Of a stretch of 58,585 nt of DNA, positions 8,103 to 17,019 are shown piece by piece. The stretch is from Christensenella sp. UBA4675 (GTDB lineage Bacteria > Bacillota > Clostridia > Christensenellales > Borkfalkiaceae), in contig DHLF01000004.1 in the NCBI GenBank assembly GCA_002405165.1, positions 296,751 through 355,335 of the forward strand, written 5' to 3'. The notes below the pieces were generated by a model that saw nothing but the letters and a program-made list of their open reading frames with translations, did no database searches and was not told where the DNA came from. A program made the translations under genes and the position numbers. Position 1 is the first letter of the stretch. The number at the start of each line of letters is the position of its first letter.

Positions 8103-9065
8103 TTACAAGCTTAGCGTATGTGAAATTTCATACAATTTTTCATCGAAACGTCTAGGTTCGTTTAAAGCTTCCGTAATGTCTTCGTCGATAATTTTGTTAT
8201 TTCTTATTCCTACAACCCTATTGCCTTTGTCTTCGCTTAAAAGGTCAACGGCTCTTACCGCGCAACGAGCCGCTAAAATTCTATCCGCCATAGATGGCGA
8301 ACCACCCCTTTGGATATGTCCTAGCGTAGTACATTTTATAGATATATCTGCTTTTTCTTTAAGATATTTCATAATTTCGTCTTTATCGCCTGCGCCTTCC
8401 GCTAAGACTATCATATTAGAAGTTTTTCCCCTTTTTTGAGAGAAAACCAAGCTTTTAGCTATTTCGTCTAAATCGTAAGGTTTTTCGGGAATTAAAATGT
8501 ATTCCGCTCCGCCGGCAACGCCTGCATATAACGCAATATCTCCGCAACGCCTTCCCATAACTTCTAATAAGCTTACCCTATCATGAGAACTCATAGTATC
8601 TCTTAAATTGTTGATTGCCGACAAAACGGTATTTACCGCCGTATCGAAACCCAAAGTAAAATCCGTATAAGCTAAATCGTTATCTATTGTCCCGGGGATT
8701 CCTATAACCTTTATCCCGAAATTATCGCTTAAAGATTTTGCCCCGGTAATAGAACCGTCCCCACCGATTACGATAAGTCCTTCTATTCCGTAAGCGCACA
8801 AGGTTTCCGCGCCCTGTTGTTGACCTTCTATCGTCATAAAACTAGGGCAACGAGCAGTTTTTAATATAGTTCCGCCCCTTTGTATTATATCCGATACGGA
8901 ACGTGAAGTCATAAACGAAATTTTATTATCTATTAAACCTTGATAACCCCTTTCCACTCCGTAAACGTCCATTCCTTTATAAATAGCGTATCTTACAACC
9001 GCTCTTACGCACGCATTCATTCCGGGAGCGTCTCCGCCCGACGTTAAAACCGCAATTTTTCTCAT
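8103..9065 (-). CDS. pfkA: ATP-dependent 6-phosphofructokinase
   Basis: 320 aa, the usual length of bacterial PfkA. Residues for ATP use are present: GGDGS with Gly104 and PGTIDND with Gly125. The catalytic Asp of TIDND and the MGRRCGD substrate loop are intact. AAGGAG precedes the ATG. First gene of pfkA-pfp-galM; an extended -10 promoter lies just upstream. Committed step of glycolysis. Confidence 0.95.
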   Translation of the reverse strand: MRKIAVLTSGGDAPGMNACVRAVVRYAIYKGMDVYGVERGYQGLIDNKISFMTSRSVSDIIQRGGTILKTARCPSFMTIEGQQQGAETLCAYGIEGLIVIGGDGSITGAKSLSDNFGIKVIGIPGTIDNDLAYTDFTLGFDTAVNTVLSAINNLRDTMSSHDRVSLLEVMGRRCGDIALYAGVAGGAEYILIPEKPYDLDEIAKSLVFSQKRGKTSNMIVLAEGAGDKDEIMKYLKEKADISIKCTTLGHIQRGGSPSMADRILAARCAVRAVDLLSEDKGNRVVGIRNNKIIDEDITEALNEPRRFDEKLYEISHTLSL

Positions 9066-9096
9066 AAAATTCTCCTTAATTATTGCCCCACTGATT

Positions 9097-9105
9097 ATTA
9101 TAACA
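9097..9105 (-). promoter_or_regulatory. Extended -10 promoter of pfkA
   Basis: The minus strand reads TGTTATAAT at 9105-9097, an extended -10 element, about 30 nt before the pfkA start codon. No good -35 is visible. Confidence 0.5.
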
Positions 9106-9159
9106 AAAACCCTTTTATTTTTCTACTGTTTTTAAAAGAAAATTTATAATTTTACTTTT

Positions 9160-10272
9160 CTAATCCATTAGCTGAATTATTATTTGATTTTGAACGTATA
9201 AATATTCGTCTTTTATTTTCACCCTTTTTTCATCGTAGTCCAAATATTCGTTTACGAATTTTAATTTTTCTTTAAAATCTTCTTTAAAATCACTACCGAA
9301 AGCTTTTTCGTATTCCGAAAATACAACGCCGTATTTTGTCCTTAAATTTAGCATTGCATATTCGAATTTTCTCTCGTCCCCCTCTATTTTTTCGCTAAAA
9401 ATTTCGGGAGAAGCGTTTTTTAATATGCAGTGGCAGTATTCGTTTATATTTTCGGTGTTGGTAAAACGCCTTTCTCTATCAAAAGAAGAAGCCCCTAATC
9501 CAAAGCCCAAATATTCGCCCCTTTTCCAGTAATTTAAGTTGTGTTTAGACTCAAAGCCGATTTTCGCAAAGTTAGACACTTCGTAGCGTTCGTATCCTTT
9601 TTCCGCAAGATAGTTCACGGTAAAATCGTACATAGTGGCAACTTCGTCGCCGTCGGGTAATTCTCCGTTTAAATATTGCGTGTAAACGGGCGTTCCGTCT
9701 TCCGCTTTTAGCGCGTAAACCGATACGTGTTTTATATCGGGGGAACATAAAGCAAAATCTAACGATTTTTTAACTTCTTGTTCGTCTTGTCCCATTAAAC
9801 CTATCATAATATCAACGCTTAAATTGTACCCTTTTAAAAGTTTAACGGTGTTTAAATAATCTTGCGCGTTATGCACCCTGTTTAACTTTTCCAAAAGCTT
9901 ATCGTTGTAAGTTTGCAGTCCTATCGAAAATCTGTTTATTCCCGCAAGTTTATAAATTTTTAGTTTTTCTTCATCAATCGTCGCGGGGTTTACTTCAAGC
10001 GTTACTTCCGCGTTACCAGTTACCGAATAATATTTTTTTATTTGCCTAACCGCGCCTAAAATATATTTTGCTTCTACGTAAGAAGGAGTTCCACCGCCAA
10101 AATATATTGTTTCTACCGTTTTATCTTTAAACAAAACGGCTTTTTCTTTTATCTCTTTATAAAGACACGCAAAGTATAACTCTTGCTTATCTTCTATATG
10201 CGGATAAGACGCAAAGTCGCAGTAAGTGCATTTATTTTTGCAAAACGGAACGTGAACGTAAATTCCTGCCAT
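9160..10272 (-). CDS. hemW: Radical SAM haem chaperone HemW (coproporphyrinogen oxidase-like)
   Basis: About 370 aa. The CxxxCxYC cluster motif (CKNKCTYCDF) for the 4Fe-4S/SAM site lies near residue 10, followed by TIYFGGGTPS and the EVNP and RFSIGLQT motifs of the HemN/HemW family. HemW transfers haem rather than oxidising coproporphyrinogen; it lacks the extra N-terminal residues of true HemN. The ATG at 10272 has GGAG upstream; a TTG 4 codons earlier lies in front of that site. It follows lepA by 40 nt, the usual arrangement in Bacillota. Confidence 0.9.
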   Translation of the reverse strand: MAGIYVHVPFCKNKCTYCDFASYPHIEDKQELYFACLYKEIKEKAVLFKDKTVETIYFGGGTPSYVEAKYILGAVRQIKKYYSVTGNAEVTLEVNPATIDEEKLKIYKLAGINRFSIGLQTYNDKLLEKLNRVHNAQDYLNTVKLLKGYNLSVDIMIGLMGQDEQEVKKSLDFALCSPDIKHVSVYALKAEDGTPVYTQYLNGELPDGDEVATMYDFTVNYLAEKGYERYEVSNFAKIGFESKHNLNYWKRGEYLGFGLGASSFDRERRFTNTENINEYCHCILKNASPEIFSEKIEGDERKFEYAMLNLRTKYGVVFSEYEKAFGSDFKEDFKEKLKFVNEYLDYDEKRVKIKDEYLYVQNQIIIQLMD

Positions 10273-10312
10273 TTTTATCTCCAAAACAATTAAAAGTTAG
10301 CCTATATATCGC

Positions 10313-12115
10313 TTAACTATCTATTTTTAGTATAGAAGTAAACGCTTCCGAAGGTATTTCAACGCTACCTAGTTTTCTCATTTTCTTTTTACCTTCTTTT
10401 TGCTTTTCAAGTAGCTTTTTCTTACGCGAAATATCTCCGCCGTAACATTTAGCCAAAACGTCTTTTCTTAAAGCTTTTACGGTTTCCCTTGCTATTACTT
10501 TTCCGCCGATTGACGCCTGTACGGGAATTTCAAACATTTGTCTGGGGATTACTTCTTTAAGTTTTTCGGCAACCGCTCTACCGCGTTCGTAAGCTTTTTC
10601 TCTATGAACTATCATAGAAAGCGCGTCGCAAACGTCGCCGTTAAGCATAATGTCTAACTTAACTAAGTCGCTATTAACGTATCCTTTTAGTTCGTAGTCG
10701 AAAGAAGCGTAACCTTTGGTTCTCGATTTTAACCCGTCGAAAAAGTCGAAAATTATTTCGTTTAAGGGTAAATGATACGTTAGTTTTACCCTTTTAGCGT
10801 CAAGATAGGTCATATCTAAATAAATCCCCCTTTTCTCTTGACACAAATCCATAATGGGCCCTATATATTCGGGCGGAGTGTAAATGCCCGCTTCTATAAT
10901 AGGCTCTTCCATATGGTCTATTTGCGAAACGTCGGGCAAGCGCGAAGGGTTGTCCACCGTTATCATACTTCCGTCCGTTTTATACACTTTATAAGAAACG
11001 CCGGGGGCGGTAGTGATTATTTCTAAATCGAACTCCCTTTCTAGCCTTTCCTGAATAATTTCCATATGAAGTAGCCCTAAAAATCCGCAACGGAAACCAA
11101 ACCCTAACGCAATGGAGTTATCGGGTTCGAACGTTAAAGACGCGTCGTTTAACTTTAATTTCATTAAAGCTTCTTTTAAATCCCCAAACTTGCTTCCGTC
11201 AACGGGGAACACGCCCGAAAATACTACGGGAGCAACTTTTTTATATCCCGGCAAAGCTTGCAACGCAGGATTTAATACGGTCGTTATCGTATCCCCTACG
11301 TTTACGTCGGTTATGCTTTTTATGCTTGCGGTTATATACCCAACTTCCCCGCTGGTTAGTTCTTGTTTGGGGTTCAAATGAGGGTCGAACGTGCCTACTT
11401 CCACAACGTCAAACGTTTTATCCGACATAAAAGTTTTAATTTTTACGCCTGGTTTTACAACTCCGTCTACTATTCTAACAAAGCATATAACCCCTTTAAA
11501 ATTGTCGTAATAGCTATCGAAAATAAGCGCTTTTAAAGGTTTATCGTCGTTATTTTGCGGAGCGGGAACTTGTTTTACAACCGCTTCTAGCACTTCGTCT
11601 ATATTTATATCGTTTTTAGCCGAAATTCTTGGCGCGTTAGAGCAATCTAGCCCGATAACGTCTTCTATTTCTTTTGCCACTTCGTCGGGACGAGCGGAAG
11701 CTAAATCTATTTTGTTTATTACGGGAACTATTTCCAAATCTGCGTCCAACGCAAGATATACGTTGGCTAGCGTTTGCGCTTCTACCCCTTGCGACGCGTC
11801 TACTATTAAAATTGCGCCTTCGCACGCCTTTAACGAACGCGAAACTTCGTAAGTAAAGTCAACGTGTCCGGGGGTATCTATTAAGTTGAATATATATTCC
11901 TTTCCGTCTTGTGCTTTATATAACATTCTTACGGGCGTAAGTTTTATGGTTATTCCCCTTTCCCTTTCTATGTCCATAGAATCTAAAAGTTGGTCTTCCA
12001 TATCCCTTTGGGCAACTTGTCCAGTATGCTCTATTATTCTATCCGCAAGCGTGCTTTTACCGTGGTCGATATGCGCAACTATGCAAAAATTTCTTATATT
12101 GTCTTTAACAGCCAT
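10313..12115 (-). CDS. lepA: Elongation factor 4 (LepA), ribosome back-translocase
   Basis: 600 aa, full length. GTP-binding motifs AHIDHGKSTL, DTPGH and NKIDL are intact, and the C-terminal LepA-specific domain is complete (ending with KKKLLEKQKEGKKKMRKLGSVEIP). Binds stalled or mispositioned ribosomes. A good Shine-Dalgarno (AGAGGG) and a consensus promoter lie upstream. First gene of lepA-hemW. Confidence 0.97.
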   Translation of the reverse strand: MAVKDNIRNFCIVAHIDHGKSTLADRIIEHTGQVAQRDMEDQLLDSMDIERERGITIKLTPVRMLYKAQDGKEYIFNLIDTPGHVDFTYEVSRSLKACEGAILIVDASQGVEAQTLANVYLALDADLEIVPVINKIDLASARPDEVAKEIEDVIGLDCSNAPRISAKNDINIDEVLEAVVKQVPAPQNNDDKPLKALIFDSYYDNFKGVICFVRIVDGVVKPGVKIKTFMSDKTFDVVEVGTFDPHLNPKQELTSGEVGYITASIKSITDVNVGDTITTVLNPALQALPGYKKVAPVVFSGVFPVDGSKFGDLKEALMKLKLNDASLTFEPDNSIALGFGFRCGFLGLLHMEIIQERLEREFDLEIITTAPGVSYKVYKTDGSMITVDNPSRLPDVSQIDHMEEPIIEAGIYTPPEYIGPIMDLCQEKRGIYLDMTYLDAKRVKLTYHLPLNEIIFDFFDGLKSRTKGYASFDYELKGYVNSDLVKLDIMLNGDVCDALSMIVHREKAYERGRAVAEKLKEVIPRQMFEIPVQASIGGKVIARETVKALRKDVLAKCYGGDISRKKKLLEKQKEGKKKMRKLGSVEIPSEAFTSILKIDS

Positions 12116-12147
12116 CGTTCCCTCTTTATTTCTAATTTTCCTATTGT

Positions 12148-12176
12148 ATTATATATTATTATAAGGCTTTTTGCAA
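12148..12176 (-). promoter_or_regulatory. Sigma-A promoter of lepA
   Basis: Minus strand TTGCAA (12176-12171), 17-nt spacer, TATAAT (12153-12148), giving a leader of about 25 nt. Confidence 0.7.
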
Positions 12177-12240
12177 GTTTATAAATAGGGAAAACATTCC
12201 CTAGGATTATAATTTTTTAATTGTGGCAATAATATTTATT

Positions 12241-12957
12241 ATGAAAAACGAAATTAAAAATATAGAATGGTTATTTGATAAACCCATTGCCCATAGGGGA
12301 CTTATAGAAAAAGGTTACGTTGAAAACACCGAAAAAGCTTTTTTAAATTGCGTAAAAAAGGGATACGCAATAGAAACAGACGTAAGATACGATAAAGACA
12401 AAAATTTGGTTTGCTTTCACGATAAAGATTTAAAAAGGCTTGCAAATTTAGATTTAGAAATTAAAGATTTAAGTAAAAACGAGCTAAAAAAAATTAGACT
12501 TTTAGGAAAAGAAAAAATCGTTTATTTTGACGAATTGTTAAATTTGGTCAATGAAAAAGTACCGATTTTAATTGAAATAAAGTACCCTAGTGAAAAAACT
12601 ATCGAAAAAGATTTATTAAACGCGTTAAAAGGATATAACGGAAAATACGCCGTACAAAGTTTTAATCCGCTTTGCCTAATACGGCTAAAAAAACTTGCTC
12701 CTTTTATTTTACGAGGACAGCTAATCACGTTGGATAAAGATAGACCTTATACCGAAAAACTAAAATGGAGTTTTGTAAACAAATTTACTTGTCCCGATTT
12801 TTTAAGCGTAAACGTAGAAGGTTTAAATTTTTCTTACATTCTTCCCACGTTATGCTATACGGTAAAGAATGAAGAAGATTTAAAAAAGGCGATGAAATAC
12901 TGCGACAACATTATTGCCGAAAATTTTTTAGAATACGGAGAATTTAAGGAAAAATAA
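12241..12957 (+). CDS. Glycerophosphodiester phosphodiesterase
   Basis: About 238 aa with the GDPD active-site set: IAHRG (His18-Arg19), ETDVRYDKD (Glu45, Asp47) and VCFHD (His60), and IEIK in the barrel. It hydrolyses glycerophosphodiesters to sn-glycerol 3-phosphate and an alcohol; no signal peptide, so it acts in the cytoplasm. I choose the ATG at 12241; a GTG at 12223 is possible. No Shine-Dalgarno is seen and a -10-like TAATAT ends 5 nt before the ATG, so the mRNA may be nearly leaderless. Divergent from lepA. Confidence 0.88.
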   Translation: MKNEIKNIEWLFDKPIAHRGLIEKGYVENTEKAFLNCVKKGYAIETDVRYDKDKNLVCFHDKDLKRLANLDLEIKDLSKNELKKIRLLGKEKIVYFDELLNLVNEKVPILIEIKYPSEKTIEKDLLNALKGYNGKYAVQSFNPLCLIRLKKLAPFILRGQLITLDKDRPYTEKLKWSFVNKFTCPDFLSVNVEGLNFSYILPTLCYTVKNEEDLKKAMKYCDNIIAENFLEYGEFKEK

Positions 12958-13003
12958 TAAATTTTAAAGTTGTAAAAATAAACGCTTTAATTCATAATAA
13001 AAA

Positions 13004-13029
13004 TTAGCTCGCCGACTACGGCGAGCTAA
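13004..13029 (-). terminator. Terminator downstream of the hypothetical gene at 13091
   Basis: An 11-bp stem (TTAGCTCGCCG 13004-13014 with CGGCGAGCTAA 13019-13029) is followed on the minus strand by a T-rich run. A second hairpin (13060-13069 with 13073-13082) precedes it. Confidence 0.7.
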
Positions 13030-13090
13030 ATTAATAATATAGTAGTTCTTATAATAACGATGCGGAGCGTTCCGCTCCGCATACATTATA

Positions 13091-13528
13091 TCAATTTGAC
13101 AATTTATAAACGTTGACAGTTTTTCCATTACGCAATTTCTTACCAATGATAAAATTCCTTTCATCGTCTCTTAAAATTATTTTTAACATTCTTCCTAAAT
13201 CTAGTGCGGATTTTGCTTCTGCTTTTTGACTGTTGTTTGTTTGACTAAGATATTTGTCATATACTTTTTTAAGCGGTTTTCTCCATGGATTGTTATAACC
13301 GCCAAAAACATCCCCAAAAGCAAACCATTCTGCCCCTGCCCCGTTTAAAAATGCGTTTAAACAAATTTCCATAGTGTTCCTAATTTGTCTTATTTCTTCT
13401 TCCAATAATAAGTTATGAATAATAAAAGAAGGTTTGTATGCAATTTTAATTTCTTCCCAACCTATTGTAGCAAGATTAGTTTGTTTAATATTTTCCGTGT
13501 TTTTGTCATCTGTTAATTTGTATAGCAT
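13091..13528 (-). CDS. Hypothetical protein
   Basis: 145 aa, no signal peptide or membrane segment, no family I recognise. It has a mixed charged composition with a central helical stretch (LLLEEEIRQIRNTMEICL) and an aromatic Gly/Asn-rich patch around FAFGDVFGGYNNPW. It has a strong ribosome binding site (AAAGGAG) and its own downstream terminators, so it looks genuine. The BspA-like gene ends 28 nt upstream of its start on the same strand, so the two may be cotranscribed. Confidence 0.6.
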   Translation of the reverse strand: MLYKLTDDKNTENIKQTNLATIGWEEIKIAYKPSFIIHNLLLEEEIRQIRNTMEICLNAFLNGAGAEWFAFGDVFGGYNNPWRKPLKKVYDKYLSQTNNSQKAEAKSALDLGRMLKIILRDDERNFIIGKKLRNGKTVNVYKLSN

Positions 13529-13555
13529 TTTCTCTCCTTTAAAATTATATTTCTA

Positions 13556-16210
13556 TTATTTAAACAAAATAATATTCGCATTTGTTAAATAGGAATTATT
13601 TATTCCTATACTAATTTTCCCCCATTCGGCTTGCGTACCTTTATAGTAAACTGTTGTTAAACTACTACAACCCCAGAAAGCATTACTTTCTATACTCGTT
13701 ACGCTGTTTCCGATTGTTATACTTGTTAAACTACCACAATTATAAAAAGCACTTTCTCCTATACTCATTACACTGTCGGGAATTGTTATACTTGTTAAAC
13801 TTCTACAATTATAAAAAGCGGAATCTCCTATATCCTTTACACTGTCGGGGATTGTTATACTTGTTCCTGCATACCCATCAAAAGCATAACTTCCTATACT
13901 TGTTATTGTAGGATTATCTCCCCATTTTATCTTTGCCGTACAACCAGAAAAAGCATATTCTCCTATACTCGTTACATTATTTCCGATTGTTATACTTGTT
14001 AAATGAGTATATATATAAAAAGCATAATCAGATATTTTAGTTGCGGTCGTTATATTTGCTTCCGTTAGTAATTTATCTTGTATATATAAGTTCTTGGTAG
14101 ATTTACTATATTGCATTAAATAACCTAAACCGTCTATTTGTACCCAACCGTTTATATCTCCCGTATAATATATGTTTTCTAAACTACTACAATTGTAGAA
14201 AGCCAAATTACATATACTCGTTACACTATCGGGAATTGTTATGCTTGTCCCTTCATATTCGCTAAAAGCATATTCCCCTATATTTGTTATTGTAGGATTA
14301 TCTCCCCATTTTATCTCTGCCGTACAACCAAAGAAAGCATAATCTCCTATACGCGTTACGCTGTTTCCGATTGTTATACTTGTTAAACTACCACAATTAT
14401 AAAAAGCACTTTCTCCTATACTCATTACACTGTCGGGAATTGTTATACTTGTTAAACTACTACAACCATCGAAAGCACTACTTCCTATACTCGTTACACT
14501 GTCAGGAATTGTTATATCTGTTAAACTACTACAATTATAGAAAGCACCTTTCAATATATTTCCACCCGTAACAGTTACCTTCTTTAAACTAGTCGGGATA
14601 TAATATGTGCTAAAAGTTGTTGAACTTGTAGACGAACCATAGTAATATTGCTTTGTTGCAGTACCGCCCGTATAGCTAGACGTACCGAATATGTATCCAA
14701 AAGGATATTGATAGGTATCCGAAGAAGTTTTACCGGCTACAGCTCCTACAAATGGTATTGTTATTTCTTCTAAACTACTACAACCACTAAAAGAACTTTC
14801 CCCTATACTAGTCGTATAATTTGGAATAATTATTTGCGTTACTGTTTTATCTTTTATCCCTGTAATATTAAAAGTCGTTTTGTCGGCAGTAAAAATTAAG
14901 TTTGACGTTTCTTGTTTAGACTTAAATTTTGCGGTTACGTTTTTATCTATAATAAAAGCGTAGTTTTTGTTTGTAGAAAGCAATTGCTCTCCGCTATACC
15001 AGCCCACAAACTCGCACCCCAAATATTCCGTAGCGCAAGTAGTTACGCTAGCGCCGTATTTTATAGTATTTCCGTTTGTTATTTCGCCATATTCGGTATT
15101 TTCGTTAGACAAAACGTACGCGTTTCTTGTATAATATAGCTTTAAAACCAAACTACCGTCGCCATCTATATTACCGCTAGTTAAACTATTATCATAATTA
15201 AAAGAGAAATGTTCGCAACCTAGCTGTTTAGCCGTTGCCGTTGTATCGGTCGTACCTGAAAAATTATACGTTTCGTATAAAGTATAATAATCGTCTTTTA
15301 AATTTTGTAGATAATATTCTACTTTGTATTTAGTATCTGTGTTGGCAGACCAAGACGCAGTTATTTGAATATCGCTTGTAATAGGATTTTGAAAACTATA
15401 ATTCCAACCTAGAAAAGTGTACCCTATCTTTTCTAGTTTAGGTTCTATCGCAAAAAAATCTTCTTCCACAAGTTGATTTTCAACTACGGTTGAACAATTT
15501 GTATTAAACGTTACAGTATAAACAGGTCTACGGCGAATGGTTACCGTATAAAGCGTAATATCGTTCCCGACCGTTTCAGTTATATAAAATACGTTATCCC
15601 CAACGTTTATAGGCACGGTTTTTGTAGGAACTTGTTTTGTTCCGTATATATCGAGAGATAAAACGTACGATACGTTTTGGGGCGTGGAAACTTCCGTTAA
15701 AAAACTATACGTCGTTTGACTGTTAGGTACTTTTCCGTAAACGTTATTATTTTCGTCTACGGTTAAAGTTTTAAAAGTTATTTTACGAGTAGCAGGAATT
15801 AATACGTCCGTTATTTCCGTAGTTCCGTTTTTGTCTTTATAATTTTTACCGCAAGACACGCAATGATAATATTCAACGTTGCCGGAAGTCGAGCCGGTTG
15901 CTTCTACCCTTGCGACATGTTGCATTTGGTGAACGTGTCCTTGCGAAGAGTCTTCTTTTTGCGAACTAGACGAGCTAGAAGATTTACTTTGTTCGCTATC
16001 CTTTTCACTTAAAGATTGAGAAAAAGAACTTGACGAACTAGAAGAATTACCTTGCTCGCCATCCGTTTTGCTTGAAGTACTTGAAACAGAAGACGAAATA
16101 GATGTTTGAGAATTATTCTCCCCGCTAGAATCGCTTTTGCAAGACGTAACGAAAAATGCGCCAAATAGCGTTAAACACGTTACTAATAAAGCCAATAAAA
16201 TTCTTTTCAT
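13556..16210 (-). CDS. BspA-type leucine-rich-repeat lipoprotein
   Basis: 884 aa. Order: lipoprotein signal peptide with lipobox VTSC (lipidated Cys24); Ser-rich linker about 28-92; a small Cys/His segment (YYHCVSCGKNY, about 115-125); a beta-sandwich region to about 230; InlB/Flg_new-type repeats (YTVTFNTN...GYTFLGW, and GCEFVGWYSG) to about 440; then many LRR_5 (BspA) repeats of the form AFxGCSSLTSITIPDSVTSIG to the end. Such proteins are exposed on the surface and bind host or bacterial partners. It has AAGGGG upstream and a perfect-consensus promoter that appears to be repressed by the divergent Cro/CI-type regulator. The DNA repeats make it prone to recombination. Confidence 0.9.
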   Translation of the reverse strand: MKRILLALLVTCLTLFGAFFVTSCKSDSSGENNSQTSISSSVSSTSSKTDGEQGNSSSSSSSFSQSLSEKDSEQSKSSSSSSSQKEDSSQGHVHQMQHVARVEATGSTSGNVEYYHCVSCGKNYKDKNGTTEITDVLIPATRKITFKTLTVDENNNVYGKVPNSQTTYSFLTEVSTPQNVSYVLSLDIYGTKQVPTKTVPINVGDNVFYITETVGNDITLYTVTIRRRPVYTVTFNTNCSTVVENQLVEEDFFAIEPKLEKIGYTFLGWNYSFQNPITSDIQITASWSANTDTKYKVEYYLQNLKDDYYTLYETYNFSGTTDTTATAKQLGCEHFSFNYDNSLTSGNIDGDGSLVLKLYYTRNAYVLSNENTEYGEITNGNTIKYGASVTTCATEYLGCEFVGWYSGEQLLSTNKNYAFIIDKNVTAKFKSKQETSNLIFTADKTTFNITGIKDKTVTQIIIPNYTTSIGESSFSGCSSLEEITIPFVGAVAGKTSSDTYQYPFGYIFGTSSYTGGTATKQYYYGSSTSSTTFSTYYIPTSLKKVTVTGGNILKGAFYNCSSLTDITIPDSVTSIGSSAFDGCSSLTSITIPDSVMSIGESAFYNCGSLTSITIGNSVTRIGDYAFFGCTAEIKWGDNPTITNIGEYAFSEYEGTSITIPDSVTSICNLAFYNCSSLENIYYTGDINGWVQIDGLGYLMQYSKSTKNLYIQDKLLTEANITTATKISDYAFYIYTHLTSITIGNNVTSIGEYAFSGCTAKIKWGDNPTITSIGSYAFDGYAGTSITIPDSVKDIGDSAFYNCRSLTSITIPDSVMSIGESAFYNCGSLTSITIGNSVTSIESNAFWGCSSLTTVYYKGTQAEWGKISIGINNSYLTNANIILFK
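13698..13801. repeat. 104-bp perfect direct repeat, copy 1 (inside LRR gene)
   Basis: Identical over 104 bp to 14355-14458. The offset is 657 bp, which is 219 codons, so recombination between copies would remove or add 219 residues in frame. Confidence 0.85.
14355..14458. repeat. 104-bp perfect direct repeat, copy 2 (inside LRR gene)
   Basis: Second copy of the repeat at 13698-13801; both encode the same leucine-rich repeat units. Shorter near-copies of the same unit occur around 14480-14540 and elsewhere in the gene. Confidence 0.85.
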
Positions 16211-16230
16211 ATATGTAAAACCCCTTAAAA

Positions 16231-16279
16231 TTATTCAGTACAAATGAATAATTTTATTATAATTCAGTATAATTGAATT
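16231..16279. promoter_or_regulatory. Twin palindromic operators for the adjacent Cro/CI-type repressor
   Basis: Two copies of the same dyad: TTATTCA-N7-TGAATAA at 16231-16251 and AATTCA-N7-TGAATT at 16261-16279, both fitting TTCAGTANAA-N-TGAA. One overlaps the start site, the other the -10/-35 spacer of the lipoprotein promoter. A weaker third copy, in reverse orientation, lies at about 16303-16318 next to the repressor start. Confidence 0.7.
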
Positions 16280-16284
16280 GTCAA
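16256..16284 (-). promoter_or_regulatory. Consensus promoter of the LRR lipoprotein gene
   Basis: Minus strand TTGACA (16284-16279), 17-nt spacer, TATAAT (16261-16256): an exact sigma-A consensus. An operator palindrome fills the spacer. Confidence 0.85.
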
Positions 16285-16329
16285 GCGTAGCAATAATAAT
16301 CTTGTTAAACTGAATAATAGGTGATAGGG

Positions 16330-16641
16330 ATGTTATTTAGTGAAAGAATTAAAGAAGCTATTAAAAGTAGCAAATATTCTCAAAAACAAATAGCGCAAAT
16401 TTTAGATATTTCAGAAGGGAATATTTCAAATTGGAAAAAAGGACAAAATTTGCCGTCTATAAACGTATTATTTAAACTTTGCGTTTTGTTAGAAGAAAGT
16501 TCCGATTATTTACTAGGACTTGAAAACGAACGCGGAGAAAAACTTTACGAAAACGGCAACACTATAATAAATTCCTTTAACGTTACTAAAAAAATAAACA
16601 AAAATATAACGAACTCTAACGGAAACTTAACTATTAAATAA
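16330..16641 (+). CDS. Cro/CI (XRE)-family transcriptional repressor
   Basis: 103 aa. An N-terminal helix-turn-helix fills residues 1-65 (SERIKEAIKSSKYSQKQIAQ, ISEGNISNWKKGQNLPS, then LLEESSDYLLGLE), the form of small phage-like repressors; the Asn/Thr-rich C-terminal tail has no known domain. The ATG at 16330 has AGGTGA upstream; a GTG at 16321 overlaps it. It is divergent from the LRR lipoprotein gene and the shared 120-bp region carries matching palindromes, so it most likely represses both that gene and itself (inference). Confidence 0.85.
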   Translation: MLFSERIKEAIKSSKYSQKQIAQILDISEGNISNWKKGQNLPSINVLFKLCVLLEESSDYLLGLENERGEKLYENGNTIINSFNVTKKINKNITNSNGNLTIK

Positions 16642-16681
16642 AGATTTTAACAAATTAAAATTAAACCACAAAATAAACGTA

Positions 16682-16710
16682 GGCGGACGGCAAAAATTTT
16701 GCCGTCCGCC
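16682..16710. terminator. Terminator after the XRE repressor gene
   Basis: A perfect 14-bp GC-rich stem (16682-16695 with 16697-16710) lies 40 nt after the repressor stop. Confidence 0.6.
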
Positions 16711-16953
16711 CTGTTTATGTTTTATATGTAAGTTTTATTTATCATCTTATTTAAGATTTTATTTGTGTTATCTAGTCTACGTTTTACAAACACCTTTTAT
16801 ATACCATTTTGTTTACGTTTTATATACTCAATCTTGTTTATTTTATGTGCGCCTTATATAATTTATCATAAATACTTTATATAAAAAAACACTTTAATCA
16901 ACATATAGCCGTCCTTAAAATCAAACTGATAAATATTTATTGTAACAATTAAA
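16711..16953. other. AT-rich intergenic stretch without a recognisable gene
   Basis: About 240 nt with repeated TTTATATA-like runs and no open frame of note, between the repressor terminator and the V-ATPase terminator. I see no RNA gene or coding potential here. Confidence 0.5.
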
Positions 16954-16986
16954 GCGTGTAAGCAAAAACTTACACGCCTTTGTTTT
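16954..16986. terminator. Terminator region of the V-ATPase operon
   Basis: Stem GCGTGTAAG (16954-16962) with CTTACACGC (16969-16977), 43 nt beyond the stop of the D subunit gene. The T-run is better on the plus strand, so it may serve both directions. Confidence 0.5.
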
Positions 16987-17019
16987 TATCTTATTATTAA
17001 ACTGAAAATCAAACTAAAA

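Noticed and set aside
12964..13164. Small minus-strand frame downstream of the 145-aa gene
   Set aside because: It lies across the two terminator hairpins and the end of the hypothetical gene in another frame, with no ribosome site.
13654..14571. Plus-strand open frames with repeated LLYLLNYYN-type peptides
   Set aside because: They are antisense images of the LRR repeats of the lipoprotein gene and have no ribosome sites.
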